From positions 16,939,569 to 17,003,568 of the forward strand of contig OY829545.1 of NCBI GenBank assembly GCA_963691705.1: 64,000 nt of DNA, read 5' to 3'. The DNA comes from Viola odorata (lineage: Eukaryota > Streptophyta > Magnoliopsida > Malpighiales > Violaceae). Below are positions 1 to 11,000 of this stretch, piece by piece. The notes beneath the pieces are model-generated. The model was not told the DNA's origin. It saw only the letters and a list, made by a program, of their open reading frames with translations, and did not search any database. Both the position numbers and the translations under genes were made by a program. How positions within the stretch are numbered: the first letter of the stretch is position 1; every line of letters begins with the position of its first letter.

Positions 1-2434
1 AAAGCATTAATGTCACTTTTTAATTAAGTAGAAGATAGAATATATAGATGAATAAAAAAATTAGGTAGTCTATTTTCCAGCTGTAACAGTAAATAATTAA
101 GTTCAATTTTCACCTGAAAAAGAGGCAACCATCAAACCACAGACGTCAACGTGGCTGTTAACCACCTAGCACTATAACGAAACGTGCGGCGGCGTATACG
201 TTCGAGCGAGCGAGCTGATCAACAAGAAGACATGCATGTCTGATCTGATTGGGGGGAATTTGGACCGAGAGGGATCGAGATCTTTCGGAATTGATCTATT
301 TTCTCTCGAAAACAACCGCGCAAATCAATCTGATTAGAGCCACATTAATTAATTAATTACGGATAACAACTGCGTCAGTGTCACGTTAATAACTTGAGTT
401 ACACTTACAATGTACTGACATTACCGAGGAGATGGTGATATAGACAGATGCCAGCCGAATGAACAAAGCATATGAGCAACACATGGAGTCATATTGTCCC
501 AACCTTGTCAACAAATTAAATTTTGCCTCAATCTTCCCCATACCTCCCATGTGGTTTTATCATGTAATGGAATATCGTAAGTGGTACTATTTCGTACTCC
601 TTCCTATTTCAATAATTAACTTTTTAAAATAATAGATAAATTTAACAAAATAATTTTTGGACCACTTTTTCTTAACTGTAGTTTTCAATTTGCTTATTTT
701 TTATAGTATAATTACAATAATATTATTGTACCTAAATAATTGGTTGGGCGCTAAAACCAACACAGAGAACCGGAATCGTAGTTATGATTCAAAACGACAA
801 GCTAATTTGAACCACGTTTTCAATAGGATAAATATTGAAATACGGAGAAAATATATTTTAGCTACAATTAAATACAGAATTTTATTTATATGTTGATATT
901 TTGTTGAAGATAAATATAAATTTTTATTAGTAGATAGGGAAAGCTTCAAATTCATTCTTTGATTTAAATGGAATACAAAATTTTATATTTTAGAAATCAA
1001 TACAAAACTATACTAGTATATCCCTAATTGTGATTGAAAAATTGATTATTAGATAATTAATAATGTAATTGTGTCGGTGATTTAAAACAACAATTGGACT
1101 TAAGAATTATTAAAGATTCCATTGGCTTCGATGAATTTAACGTCAGGGATTTGTCAAAATCAATGAACAGAAGGTACAGTTTTGAATGGTGATGCAATTT
1201 GGTTTCAATAATGGTAGCATAATTCCATCAGTTGCAGGATATGTAGCCCAGATCAGAGTCAACAAAATCCATTCCCTGGTTTTCCTTCAACTTTTCTTTT
1301 CTTTTTCCTTTTTTTCCATAAACACATATACTCCCTGGCATTATAAATTGGAGTAGTACTACGTACTGCAATTTCTGCAGAATTGTACTCTTTGTAATTA
1401 CTCATTTTAACCCTTTATTAATAAAAGAATTCTCCATCCACACAAACGCCCGTAGATCAGCTGGTAGATAAATTCGTTAACAATTTTCTTTTTAATTTTA
1501 CAAAAAGTACTATTCAATTATGAATTCATAAAATTTTCCTTAGACTGTAAGGATTGATGTATAAATGATTGAAGTGATTTAACGGGAGATGTGGTCTCCA
1601 ATTGCATGGCACAAAAACAAAATGTTAAGAAATTTATGTTTTCCTTGTCTAACGAGTCCAATTGTTTAGGTGAAGGGCACCATGTGCCTCACTGCTCTCA
1701 GCAAGGGTAGTGAGGGGGTCGCAAACTCTCAAGGGGACCTGCCCCTCCCCACAATAAAATAAAATAAAAATATACATTTATTATTTAAAAAATTATTTAG
1801 TCATATTATTTTTAATTATTTTCTGAAAATTGTTTATGGAGCTAATTTTTTAGATCACTTTTCGAGCAAAAGTACTAATGAGGGAGCTAATTTTAGAGTT
1901 AATTAATAATGCGAAGACTGTGTCGGAGGGAAGCTGAGAGGGATAGAGCTTGATTTATGGCTTGTGATAGTCCTGGATCTAGGTGAGGACTACTTTATAA
2001 TTTAGCGTGCCGACGTGGACTGTCTCGATGTTCCTACACCACCTGCAAAGCGGCGGAGGGAGTCTTCAGCGTAGAAGTTTTGACGATCAAGTCAGCATGC
2101 ATGATGAAAATAGGTAGTAAGGGAGAACTATCGGGTGGAGGGTAGGTAGTTGGTGATGCGATCACGGATACCTAGGATAGGCACCTATAACCAAATGACT
2201 CGATCTAGTTCTTCTATAGGTTCAGGACGCGGAATAATCGTAAGATCCCACCTTACACTCGGTCTTTGATAGATAGTTGAAGGAATCCACCTTCGGGTTG
2301 GTTGAGGTTAATGGTTGGCAAATCCCCGTTTGAGCCAAGCCACAATCTCCACGAACGTCTAGCCCTGTAGACGCCCGCATACGCACGCCTATCCCCGTAG
2401 CCGCCCACACACTTAACGCTCAGCCCCGTGAACG
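1..2434. other. AT-rich intergenic DNA, no recognised gene
   Basis: No open reading frame here resembles a known protein. The first 1.9 kb is AT-rich, with short direct repeats and poly-purine/pyrimidine runs. From about 1920 the base composition becomes GC-richer and resembles the sequence at 3770-5130, which suggests one older repeat lies across both sides of the hAT insertion at 2443. A short stretch near 1449-1475 resembles a tRNA 5' half (A-box-like), but I see no matching B box. I assign no function. Confidence 0.5.
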
Positions 2435-2624
2435 CAAGCAACTAGGGGTGTACACGGTCCAGTTCGGGCCGGTTCTTGGGCTAGAACCGGACCGGACCGG
2501 AATTACCGGTTCTGAATTTTCCGGGTCGGACCGGGCCGGTTCCGGTTCTGACTCGGATTTTTTTATTTTTTTTATTTTTTGGTATTTATGAGGAGGAGTT
2601 AAGTTTAGAAGGAAAAAAGAAAGT

Positions 2625-2695
2625 GGGAACCAAGAGGATTTGAACCTCTACCCTTTAATATGGTAGGTGAGGTGTTAACCATTAAACCAAATGGA
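2625..2695 (-). other. tRNA-like segment, copy 1, inside the hAT element
   Basis: Read on the minus strand, this segment has an A-box-like TGGTTTAATGG (2679-2689) and, at tRNA-like spacing, a B-box-like GGTTCAAATCC (2636-2646). The B box lies in a perfect T-arm: five paired bases (AGAGG/CCTCT) around a 7-base loop. A run of six Ts follows on the minus strand (complement of about 2611-2617), like a Pol III terminator. The 5' acceptor side does not pair with the 3' side, so it is probably not a functional tRNA. It could be a decayed tRNA or a tRNA-derived promoter. Confidence 0.5.
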
Positions 2696-3476
2696 AATTT
2701 TGATATCATTGTGCATATATATATATATATATATATGCATATTTCCGGTTCTACCGGTTCCCGGATTTTAAAAGTTGGAGAACTGAAACCTTAATTATTT
2801 ATTGATAATAATTAATAGCTATATTATTAATAATTAATGGTCTTATTTTATACATATTAACTATATAAATGGCTATTACAATTTACAACTATATATTACT
2901 AGTATGTGTCATCTTAACTGTATAAATGGCTATTAATTTTTTTTTTCTTAGGTAATATAACATCCTTAATAAAATTTTGTATTTAAAGTAACAAATAAAA
3001 AGAAAAAAATGAGGACTTTTAATTGAGTTTAAAAGAAAAAAAGAAAAAATGCATAATACATTAGTAATTTAAACATTAATAAAATTTAAATTAAAAGCAT
3101 AAAATTCTAAACAATTAGTCAATTTTAATTTTATGACAATTTTATAATAATCCCTAAACTATATTATTAATAATTAATGGTCTTACTTTATACACATTAA
3201 CTATATAAATGGCTATTACAATTTACAATAATATATTACTAGTATGTGTCATCTTAACTATATAAATAGCTATTAAAAATTTATTTCTTAGTTCATATAA
3301 CATCCTTAATACAATTTTGTATTTAAAATAACAAATAAAAAGAAAAAATGAGGATTTTTAATTGAGTTTACAATTATATTACTAGAAAAAATATATACAT
3401 ACATGAGAAATTTTAATATAATTTAGAAGGAAAAAAGAAAGAGAAAGAGTTAAGTTTAGAAAGAAAGAAAAAAAGT

Positions 3477-3546
3477 GGGAGCCAAGAGGATTTGAACCTC
3501 TCCCCTTTAATATAAAAGGTGATGAGTTAACCATTGAACCAAATGG
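3477..3546 (-). other. tRNA-like segment, copy 2, inside the hAT element
   Basis: This is a second, diverged copy of the segment at 2625-2695. On the minus strand it has A-box-like TGGTTCAATGG (3531-3541), B-box-like GGTTCAAATCC (3488-3498) and the same perfect T-arm. Its 3' end reads TTGGCTCCCA and an oligo-T run follows on the minus strand. As in copy 1, the acceptor stem does not close. Both copies are flanked by similar (AT)n and CCGGTTC sequence, so they arose by internal duplication within the transposon and not by two independent captures. Confidence 0.5.
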
Positions 3547-3975
3547 AAACTTTGTTATTATTGTACATATATATATATATTTATATATATACTTCCGGTT
3601 CTACCGGTTCTCCGGGTCGGTTCCCGGATTTAGAGGGATGGAGAACCGGAAGTTCCGGTCCGGGTCAAAAAAAAAAAACCCCAGGGTCGATCCGGTCCGG
3701 GTCAAAAAAAGGCCGGTTCCGGATCGATTCCCGGTCCGGGACGGTTCTTGTACAACCCTACAAGCAACCAATACTCAACCCCATGAATGCTAGCAATCGA
3801 CGATTAGCCCTGTGAACGCCGCACGATCCCTTGCGCCCTCCCACACTTGTCTCCGTAAGTGCCATGCTCGATAACCGTCACGCTCCTCATGCACCTCCCA
3901 CGCTTATCTCTGTAAACGCCACGCGTGTCACGCCCTAACCGCAGCTCCCATGTTATCCCTGTAACGCCATGGTTA

Positions 3976-5130
3976 AGTTACACAAGATAAGTGGCTTGCT
4001 CCGTGAGCCCAAGAGAACAAGAAGGTAGACAAAAGGAAACAAATTAGTTGGTATATGGAATTTGTGGGAACTCTGGTCTGATTTATTATTAACAAACGCT
4101 GCCTTTAAATAGGCGTAAAAAGATACAAGTGTTTCAAAACTAATTCACTTACAAATTCTAATTCTACTATGACTAGAAGTCCTAATTCTATTTTAACTCT
4201 AACTTAATTAATTAAATAAAATAAATACAAATATTTACTCTATCTAACTATATACAAAGTCTTCTCCTAAGCCGACTCCTCTTCAAACTCGAACTCATCT
4301 TCTACTCCTAGTCGGCTTAGACTTGTAGTCTCCTTATGCAACGCAAACTCTCCTTGAGCCATCTTCCAATTCGATCGTGCGTTCCCGCTCAAATCTTGAC
4401 ACGAACTAGCCTCTGGACTTAGAATCATATTGCAATTAGAATTAGTCCAAACACTCGAGTGGTTTGTGTTTTGGCTCGAAGTCAGTCCGTCTATGCCCAT
4501 GTGCGCGCGCCTAGCGCTTGGCTAAAAATTGACTCGGGCCAACTTTTGATCCCCAAGTCCAATTGACTTGAAATTTGGCCTCGTCCTTCCTAACATACAG
4601 AAGGGTCTTGTATTTTGTCTAGAAGTCAATTCGGAGTTGATCTTCATCACCTTGGCTCGGGCTGACTCTATCGCATCCTCATGCGCATGCGCCTCGCGCA
4701 TTGCTTGTCCTAGCGCGTGTCTCCCTCGTGTGCTGACCTTCAGCTCTACCCTGTGGGATCTCGCTAACCTTACTTGGCTCTCCAAGGCTCTCCTAGCGTG
4801 CTCCTTCGCGTGCTCCAACCCCTTGGCCGCTCGCAACTCCTCAATTAACCTCACTTGCGAGGTTCCTAGGATCATATCAGTTGGGTAGTTGTGCGGGCAG
4901 AGCTTCAGTACGCGTGCGCGTGTAAGTGTCTATGTGTTCATAAAGGGGGTGATGGGGGGTATTTATAGCCTCTTCCTATGGGTTACCCTAGACACGTGTC
5001 GTTTGAGCTTGATCAGCCATTACCGATGCCCGTCTTTTTACCCGATAGTTTCCCTAGTAGATCGTACAAGTAGTATACTTACTTGGTGGTGCCGGTATAA
5101 GTATGAGAAATTAATGCTCAATCAAGGACT
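3976..5130. repeat. Unassigned repeat-like sequence with weak minus-strand ORFs
   Basis: Sequence composition (GC-richer blocks with CGCGCG, 4500-4900) differs from the AT-rich surroundings. Two minus-strand open frames (4267-4500, 77 codons; 4522-4875, 117 codons) show no domain I recognise. The longer is rich in Arg, Ala and Glu and may simply follow base composition. A TATA-like box occurs near 4968 on the plus strand. It could be part of a retrotransposon LTR or internal region, but I could not find matching long terminal repeats. Confidence 0.3.
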
Positions 5131-5822
5131 AACGTTGATACATTGTTAAGTGAGACATGGCTTCATTTTGTTCCTGTTAAGGTACAAGTATTCCTTTGGC
5201 AAGCGATTCAAAGGCTATTGTGTACTAGAGATCTAGAGATTTTCTTATTAGGCGTGGAATAATGAATGTTAATCAAGCCAGGTATCCAGTGTGCAATGCA
5301 ACGGAGGAAACAGTGTCTCATTTGCTCATTCTGCAACGTGAGCTGTTATATTTGGGGGCTCATTTGTAAATGGTGGGGTATTGATTGCGTGACTCCCACA
5401 GACTTCTATATCTTGGCATGTTCTGGGCAGCCATCATGGTAAGTTTCAAGCCAAGGTTTGGAAAATGTTGATACATGCAGTATCTTGGTCTATTTGGCTC
5501 GGATAGAATCGTGTTGTTTTTTATCAGGTAGATTTTGATGTAAACAGGGTGCACCACCTCATCTTTGCACGCCTAGGGGTTTAGATCAAGGCTTGGAAAT
5601 CGGAATTTCCTTATTCTATGCACGAGTTGATGGGCTCGCCCATTTGCATTTTGACATGGAATAATTAATTTGGTTTGAGGTCCATATGTGGTTCTAATTT
5701 TAAAGCACCTTTGGGTTCGTAAGGTTTGCCTTTTGAGCGACTTTAATTTAGTTTTTGACCGGTACACATTTTGTATATCGAGTTCTATATAATATTATCT
5801 GCTTATCGGAAAAAAAAAAGAT
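5131..5822 (+). mobile_element. Truncated, decayed LINE (non-LTR retrotransposon) 3' end
   Basis: Conceptual translation across several frames gives pieces of the zf-RVT domain that ends plant L1-type LINE proteins. These are HFVPVKVQVFLWQAIQRLL (from about 5168), a Cys/His segment with NATEETVSHLL (about 5295-5325), WWGIDWVTP (about 5372-5396) and KAWKSEFPYSMHELM (about 5590-5635). The order and spacing match the family. Many stops and frameshifts show it is dead. It ends in a poly-A tract at 5810-5818, as expected for target-primed insertion. The 5' border is not clear and no target duplication was found. Confidence 0.65.
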
Positions 5823-8028
5823 AAAAAGAAAAACTAAAATTTAAATTTTCCGCTCTTTATTTTATAAGGAATACCATTACAAGCTCATTGCAAAAAAAAC
5901 AGACATTGTATTTGAAATTAAGATCTTGAAGAAGAAAAAAACATCGTTGGTTCATAATATATTTTACATTTGATAAATAAAAGATCTTGAAGGGATATTG
6001 GTTTACTATTAAATGGTCGTCAAGGCAAAAAAAATGTGACTCTTGTTAAGTGGATCAAATCAGGCTCCGCGGCGCCATGTGCTTATATAGTTGTAGGATC
6101 TTTTTCGAGGCGCGCAGCATTAATTGTAGTACTCTGCTCGTTATCGATCGGTTACATCTGGTTTCTAGTCCTGAATCCAGATTAATTAATCTCTTTCTTA
6201 ATTAACTCAAATACATACAGTGATTTTTAGTTAGGTTCCTTAATTATGTTGTTTTTAAATTATGCACGGTTTAAGTAGTTTAGAGAGAATTATGATTTAT
6301 GGACTTCGAATTATGAAAGCAATTATAATTTATTATTTTTCATATTAAATTGAATTAACCGCTCAACAAAAGTGCTAGTGATTTAATTAACATTTAACGT
6401 CAGCAAATCAAGGTGCAATTCAACGTCTAATAATTAAGTTTTACTTTTACTCTTTTTTACTCTAAGGTGTTCTTTCTGGCGCTTTCCATGCATGAATATG
6501 ATCTTATTTAAATACTGTCGAATACTAAAAGGAATAACTCATTTTGAATACTTTCAAGCTCAGACATCATGAGATACTTGTATATAGAGTGATAAAACAT
6601 TAGAAGTTTAGAACTATCCTATAACGTTAGAGAGACTTTAATTAAAAGCGTTCATTTTTTTGTCAAGATTATTTGATATCCAGTCACTATATTGAGTGCT
6701 AACTATTCTACACTCAAGCTGAACAACGACAAAGTTCTTCCCCGTATCACCATTTGATCCATTTATGTACACATTATAATTCTACTGTAATTAATAACGT
6801 CATAATCAGATTGGCTATACCATATTCCCCCATTTGAGCAACAAATTATTCAAGTTGAAATGCAGCTAGCTGGGGCTGGGTTAGGAGAGGTAGGTTGGGC
6901 TCACTTCATCTTTGTCAAGTCCCAAATTTCCAGCAATGCATGTTTGCTCATATCCTCCTCCTGTTCAATCAATCTGGCCACGACCCAATTAATTAGTTGT
7001 GGTTCATCATCTCTTGATTGAGCAAGTTGTAGTAAAACCGGAGAGACAAATAGGCAATAGATGTGGCGAGTCACATCCGATATCACCCATCTCTTTCTGT
7101 CATTTTCAGACATTAACATACTTAATTAGATCATATCGCTCAAACATTAAGATGGTTAATTCCATATATTGTAAAAAAAAAAGCAAATAAATAAATAAAA
7201 TATAGTAAAATGATTGAACAAAAGTCTATGCATACAAATTAAACACAACTTTGATTATAAATTGACTAACTCCACCACTTTCTCTACATGATGGAACCCA
7301 ACAACAACATCAAGAAATCATGGGAGGTACCATGTCCCCGGCAAAAAATCTTCCATTGGAAAAAGCTAGTTAGGTTCACCATCCCATCCCCAATAATCCC
7401 AACCAACTCCTACCATGCATACATCATACCTTATCTTATTCAATCAAAATCACTCGGTTGTAGGAGCCAAATTTTTTGGTTGGATTTTAACAACTATAAC
7501 TCAACTCATTCCTCAAAATGAATCATATTCGTATAAAATTGATCCAATGCACTAGTTTCTAAAAATGACGGACAATTTATTTATTTATTTTTATAAATAA
7601 AAATCAGTTAAACAACTAATCACCTATTTCTTTAGTTTTTTTTCCCGAAAAATCTTATAGAAATAAATTGGCAATAATAACAGCAAATAAGTTTTCCTCA
7701 TTTATTGTCTAACCTCGTCATCATTCAAAACCCACGAGCCCACCCCAACCAGTACCAGGCCCGAAACGAATTAAGTCCAATAGTCGAGCCCATAAGGATC
7801 TAAAAATGATAGCCCAATAGAATTAAGCCCATCAATCAACGGTGCGAATTCATGTTCAACACAAGCCATACATAAATGATTCGCGGGGAATAAAAGATCA
7901 CTTTTCCTACCCAGCTCTTTCAAACATTTCATTGTCGTTTCCTTCTTCTTCCTGCACTTTCTTGCCTCTTCTTCCTGTCCAAAACTTATAAAACAAACAA
8001 AAACAAGTACAAGAGGTGAGAAAGGGAA
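5823..8028. other. Intergenic DNA upstream of the hydrolase/CPBP gene
   Basis: AT-rich, with only short open frames (for example 6901-7119 minus and 7288-7521 plus) that match nothing I recognise. The last few hundred bases must contain the promoter and 5' leader of the gene starting at 8029. No confident TATA box was identified there. Confidence 0.5.
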
Positions 8029-11000
8029 ATGAACATCACTGCTACTTCCATTCTCAATCTCCACTTCCCAATCCATCATTCCCGTCGACACTGCTACAAA
8101 CGACGTCGTTTCAAGCCTCCGGTCACCAGAACACGAGTCTACCTCACCTGCACTAGTAACCTATTAGACCCATTCCATAACTTCCTCTCTCAATTCCCTT
8201 CCCCAATTTCCCTCGAATTCCTCGCCCCGGCACTCGCCCTCGCCTCCACTCTCCCTCTCTTCAGCTCGCGGTTGAAATTCCTACCGTCGTCCTCGGCCTC
8301 GTCATCTCACGTCGGCGATTGGATCCTCTTCACGAGTCCGACGCCGTTTAACCGTTTCGTCGTGCTACGGTGCCCGTCCGTATCGTTTGAGGACGGAGAA
8401 CTGTTAGAGAACGTGAACGAGAGGTTAGTTCAGGAAGAGAGGCATTTCGTGAGGTTGGATAGGGGGAGGATTCTGTGTGAGGGGAGAGTTATCGAGAGTT
8501 TGGTTGAGAAATTGGAGTATCAGAGAATCTGTGTTAATACGGAGGATGGCGGTGTCATTTCGCTCGATTGGCCGGCGAATCTGGAGTTGGAAGAGGAGCA
8601 TGGATTGGACACTACTTTGTTGCTTGTTCCGGGGACGGCGGAAGGGAGTATGAATGAAAATATTAGGCTCTTTGTGGTGGAAGCACTTAAGCATGGGTTC
8701 TTTCCGGTCGTTATGAACCCCAGGGGTTGCGCTGGGTCACCACTCACCACCGCAAGGTATGCCATTACTGACTTCTTACTTCTGTCAGAATCTTATGTTT
8801 TGCCTGAAGTAGATAGCATTGAGAAAGTACCAACTAATTATGAAAGTGGAGTGTACTGCATCAACCAGTCGATCAATTTTGGATATAATCTATGGGTTTG
8901 ATAGGAAGAGGTGAAAGGAATTTGTACTTTTAGTAGAATATGTTTAGGGAAACTGTTCGATAGTTACCGTGTGTGGGATTCCACTTCAATTTGAGCGAGG
9001 GTGTGCATTGACTGGAACTGCTAAATTATTACTCAAGTTTTTCTGGATGTGGTTCGTATGGATGGAATTTCTGGATGTATGGTTCTATTTGAATTTTTGT
9101 TTTGAGAACTGAAAAGGAGATGAGATTAGGGCTTCTTAACTAATTTATCTATGTAGGTTATTTTCAGCAGCTGACAGCGATGATATCTCAACAGCTATAC
9201 AGTTCATTAGTAAAGCGAGGCCGTGGACAACACTTATGGGAGTTGGATGGGGATATGGTGCAAATATGTTGACGAAATATCTGGCTGAAGTTGGGGAGGG
9301 GACGCCTCTTACAGCTGTCACATGCATTAACAATCCGTTTGACCTGGAGGAGGCCACAAGGTGCTCCCCTTACCATATCAAATCAGACAAGAAGCTAGCT
9401 GCTGGGCTGATAGATATTCTGCGAGCAAACAAGGTTGATGGTTGCATCTTGCTTTACTGTAAATAATTTGTATCTTTGATTTTAGGAGTAGGATTTACAT
9501 CTGTCGAGAATTCAATGGGATTGTATGACAGGCTTCAACCTGTGTCAGCTATTTAGTTTGCAATTCCCTTTTCATGTAGGTAAGGATACTTATATAAAAA
9601 TGGATCCTGCAGAAACTATTCCAAGGAAGAGCAAAAGGGTTTGATGTGGAAAAGGCTTTATCAGCAAAATCTCTTCGTGATTTTGAAAAGGCAATATCGA
9701 TGGTCTCTTATGGTTTTGAGGAGGTTGAAGAATTCTATTCAAAATCTAGTACTCGCAATGTGGTTGGAAGTGTGAAGATCCCTGTTCTATTTATTCAGGT
9801 GCATATTGTATAGTTCTGATTCCTTGTTTCTTTCAACCTCTTTTTTCATGCTTTGCTATCTAGAGTCTAACTGGTTGAAATTCTTTCAAATTACTAGAAT
9901 GATGATGGGACAGTGCCGCTGTTCTCTATTCCACGCGGTTTGATTGCAGAAAATCCATTTACAAGTCTTCTTTTGTGTTCGTGTTTGCCATCTAGTGATA
10001 TTGCAAGTGGCAGAGCTGCTATATCTTGGTACCAGAATCTTATGATTGAGGTGATGAGTTACCCTCTATCTTTTCACAGCAGAATTCACTGGGTTATAAA
10101 ATTGAAACAACCTCACGTCAGAATTGCTTTTGGTGGCCCTGGCCCATAATTTGACCTTTCAACTTGAGGCTGTTTTGACACACTTGTTTCAAACTTTCAA
10201 TATACGCATCTGCAGTTTAAGGACTTGTGTTTAGCTATTCCTAAATACAGAAGATTTTATGAAATTGGATGAATTTGTGGTCTTCAATGTTCATTTATGA
10301 GTTCTTCTAAACCATTGGTTATAATGCTCTTATACTGTATACTTGAATTGTGGCCATTAATGAACGTGCTTTACATCTCTTTACTGAATTCTTAGTGGTG
10401 GAAAGCATGTCGAGCCCTGAAACTTCCTACTTCCATACAGGTGGTTCTTTCAGCTCATATCCTGATCAATATGTGTTTTATCATATACACAGTGGCTCGA
10501 AGCTGTGGAGCTTGGACTTTTAAAGGGTCGTCATCCTCTACTGAACGATGTTGATGTTAGTATCATCCCCACAAAAGATGTGGCTCTGATGAAAGGCAGA
10601 GCATCTGGTAAAGATCTAAATGTTAACAAAGCCCTAGATCTTTCCTTGAATGATGCTAATGGAAGAATCATAGAACCTGTAAATGGGAAATTTGAAGATA
10701 GCAATACGGTTGTAAGAATCCCTATTAGGCCCAGACAAGATTTACAAGAGAATTTGGGATTTTTAGAGGGACTTGAAGAGCAAAAGAACGCTTCTTTGCG
10801 GCAAACTGGTTCTGTTAGTGCTGAAGGAGAGAAGGCTAGCTCTGATAGCACAGAAGTTTACCAAGAGGAGACAGTTGATCCTATAGAAAGTGATACAGGA
10901 CAAGTGTTACAGACAGCACAAGTGGTCATGAATATGCTGGATGTAAGCATGCCTGGTGTTCTTTCTGAAAAAGATAAGAAGAAGGTAAGGCTTAAAATTG

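Larger units (their letters stand above)
2443..3760. mobile_element. Non-autonomous hAT-type DNA transposon (1318 bp) with 8-bp target duplication
   Basis: The element begins TAGGGGTGTACA and ends TGTACAACCCTA, an imperfect terminal inverted repeat. It is flanked by identical 8-bp direct repeats CAAGCAAC at 2435-2442 and 3761-3768, the target-duplication length of hAT transposons. Both ends carry many copies of the subterminal motif GGTCCGG / CCGGTTC in both orientations, as hAT transposase-binding regions do. No transposase reading frame is present, so the element must have been mobilised in trans. The interior contains a directly repeated AT-rich block (about 2822-3000 and 3163-3345) and two tRNA-like segments. 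The intact target duplication suggests insertion without later end decay. Confidence 0.88.
2340..3975. repeat. Degenerate GC-rich short tandem repeat, split by the hAT element
   Basis: Between about 2340 and 2442, and again between 3769 and 3975, variants of one motif recur: 'agccc(c/t)gt(g/a)aacgc' followed by roughly 25-35 variable bases. Examples are at 2427-2435, 3807-3820, 3908-3920 and 3957-3966. The hAT element at 2443-3760 lies inside the array, so the array is older. The repeat is too irregular to define a firm unit. No coding potential is evident. Confidence 0.4.

Noticed and set aside
590..650. Stowaway-like 'gtactccttcctatttcaataa'
   Set aside because: Only one end is seen; no inverted partner or TA-flanked right border within 400 bases.
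657..896. 79-codon ORF with a hydrophobic start
   Set aside because: Very AT-rich, Ile/Leu/Asn-dominated, no domain or gene context; looks like chance.
1449..1480. tRNA-5'-half-like sequence (cgtagatcagctggtagata)
   Set aside because: Has an A-box look but no B box or pairing arms downstream, so not called as a tRNA or SINE.
2716..2736. (AT)n microsatellite inside the hAT element
   Set aside because: Short simple repeat, covered by the element and without separate interest.
4568..4888. Plus-strand 106-codon ORF opposite the minus-strand frame
   Set aside because: It is the antisense shadow of an equally uncertain frame; no domain recognised.
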